Assembly: GCA_903903705.1 (NCBI GenBank)
Contig: CAIUZU010000075.1
Span: 1-5,847 of the forward strand
Reading direction: 5' to 3'
Source of the DNA: an uncultured Helicobacteraceae bacterium
Lineage (GTDB): Bacteria > Campylobacterota > Campylobacteria > Campylobacterales > Sulfurimonadaceae
DNA length: 5,847 nucleotides
In this document: piece by piece, positions 5,547 to 5,847 of the stretch
How the letters are laid out: every line of letters starts with the position of its first letter
Position numbering within the stretch: the first letter of the stretch is position 1
Translations under genes and position numbers: made by a program
The notes under the pieces: generated by a model
The model's input: the letters and a program-made list of their open reading frames with translations, nothing else
What the model was told of the DNA's origin: nothing
Databases searched by the model: none

Positions 5547-5765
5547 ATGAAATACGAAAAGTTAATACAAATAATAAATAAAAATTTCATACCAGCAAAT
5601 GAAGTGTCAGAAGCAATGGCTATATTAATAGGTTTAAATATTCAACAATTAAAGCTAGAAGATATGCCAAGAATTGAAGAATTTATTGTTGATTTAAATA
5701 AAATACCAAAAACAGAAGAAGCAAATCAAGCTTTAACTAAAATAATAGATTTTATAAGAAAATAA
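5547..5765 (+). CDS. Small protein of unknown function, first gene of a two-gene operon
   Basis: This is a 72-residue protein, predicted helical and rich in Lys, Glu and Ile, that I do not recognise. It begins MKYEKLIQIINKNFIPANEV and ends KIIDFIRK. No helix-turn-helix, metal-binding motif, signal peptide or membrane segment is evident. The ATG at 5547 is chosen over a TTG at 5529 because GAGAGG lies 6 bases upstream and the TTG would sit almost at the predicted transcript start. Base composition is very AT-rich (17 of 60 G+C in 5581-5640), lower than sampled hox sequence and suggestive of acquired DNA. Its TAA overlaps the next start as TAATG. Position behind an operator palindrome and ahead of a coupled gene resembles a toxin-antitoxin or regulated defence pair, but no family supports this. 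Confidence 0.7.
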   Translation: MKYEKLIQIINKNFIPANEVSEAMAILIGLNIQQLKLEDMPRIEEFIVDLNKIPKTEEANQALTKIIDFIRK

Positions 5766-5847
5766 TGAAAAATTCTAACAAAATATTGGAGAAACATGTT
5801 ACGGATTTAATTGATGCAAAGGCAGTAGAGCTAAATTCTGAAGGTGA
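5765..5847 (+). CDS. Unknown protein, N-terminal 27 codons (cut by right window edge)
   Basis: An ATG overlapping the previous stop by one base opens a frame that stays open to the window end, beginning MKNSNKILEKHVTDLIDAKA and continuing VELNSEG. The TAATG junction implies translation by re-initiation after the 72-residue protein, since no separate strong ribosome site is needed. The fragment is too short to assign. Its hydrophilic, helical start has no signal peptide. Confidence 0.55.
   Translation, partial: MKNSNKILEKHVTDLIDAKAVELNSEG

Overview
The window looks like chromosomal DNA from a Campylobacterota (epsilonproteobacterial) sulfur- or hydrogen-oxidising bacterium of the Sulfurimonas/Sulfuricurvum type. 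This is an inference from the AT-rich coding style, AAA/AAG-rich codon use, tightly packed genes, a TATAAT-type promoter without a clear -35, and the gene families present. No rRNA or other decisive phylogenetic marker is present.

Left part (1-1209, minus strand): a two-gene unit. A Tas-like NADP(H)-type aldo/keto reductase is followed after only 3 bases by the first 62 codons of a SixA-type histidine phosphatase, which runs off the left edge.

Centre (1282-4117, plus strand): three overlapping genes, hoxE, hoxF and hoxU. They encode the complete NAD(P)H-oxidising diaphorase half of a Hox-type bidirectional [NiFe] hydrogenase, homologous to the NuoE/NuoF/NuoG-N-terminal part of complex I. All expected Fe-S ligands and the FMN/NAD motifs are present, except that HoxF carries Ala instead of the second Glu in its CGEETAL-type nucleotide-binding motif. 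The hydrogenase genes hoxY and hoxH, which normally follow, are absent. The three proteins should form a soluble module passing electrons between NAD(P)H, FMN and a chain of Fe-S clusters, with a partner encoded elsewhere.

Right part (4118-5847, plus strand): an accessory region that starts abruptly after hoxU. It holds a 327-base AT-rich spacer with direct and inverted repeats, a possible 29-codon ORF coupled to an Abi_2/HEPN-type protein (candidate phage-defence or toxin RNase), and an 80-codon remnant resembling the C-terminus of ORF6N-domain phage proteins. These are followed by a three-hairpin segment ending in a strong intrinsic terminator (candidate small RNA). Last comes a promoter whose -10 box lies inside a perfect 25-base palindrome, driving two overlapping unknown genes, the second cut by the window edge. 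This final palindrome-controlled gene pair and the diaphorase with the substituted nucleotide site are the most interesting items.
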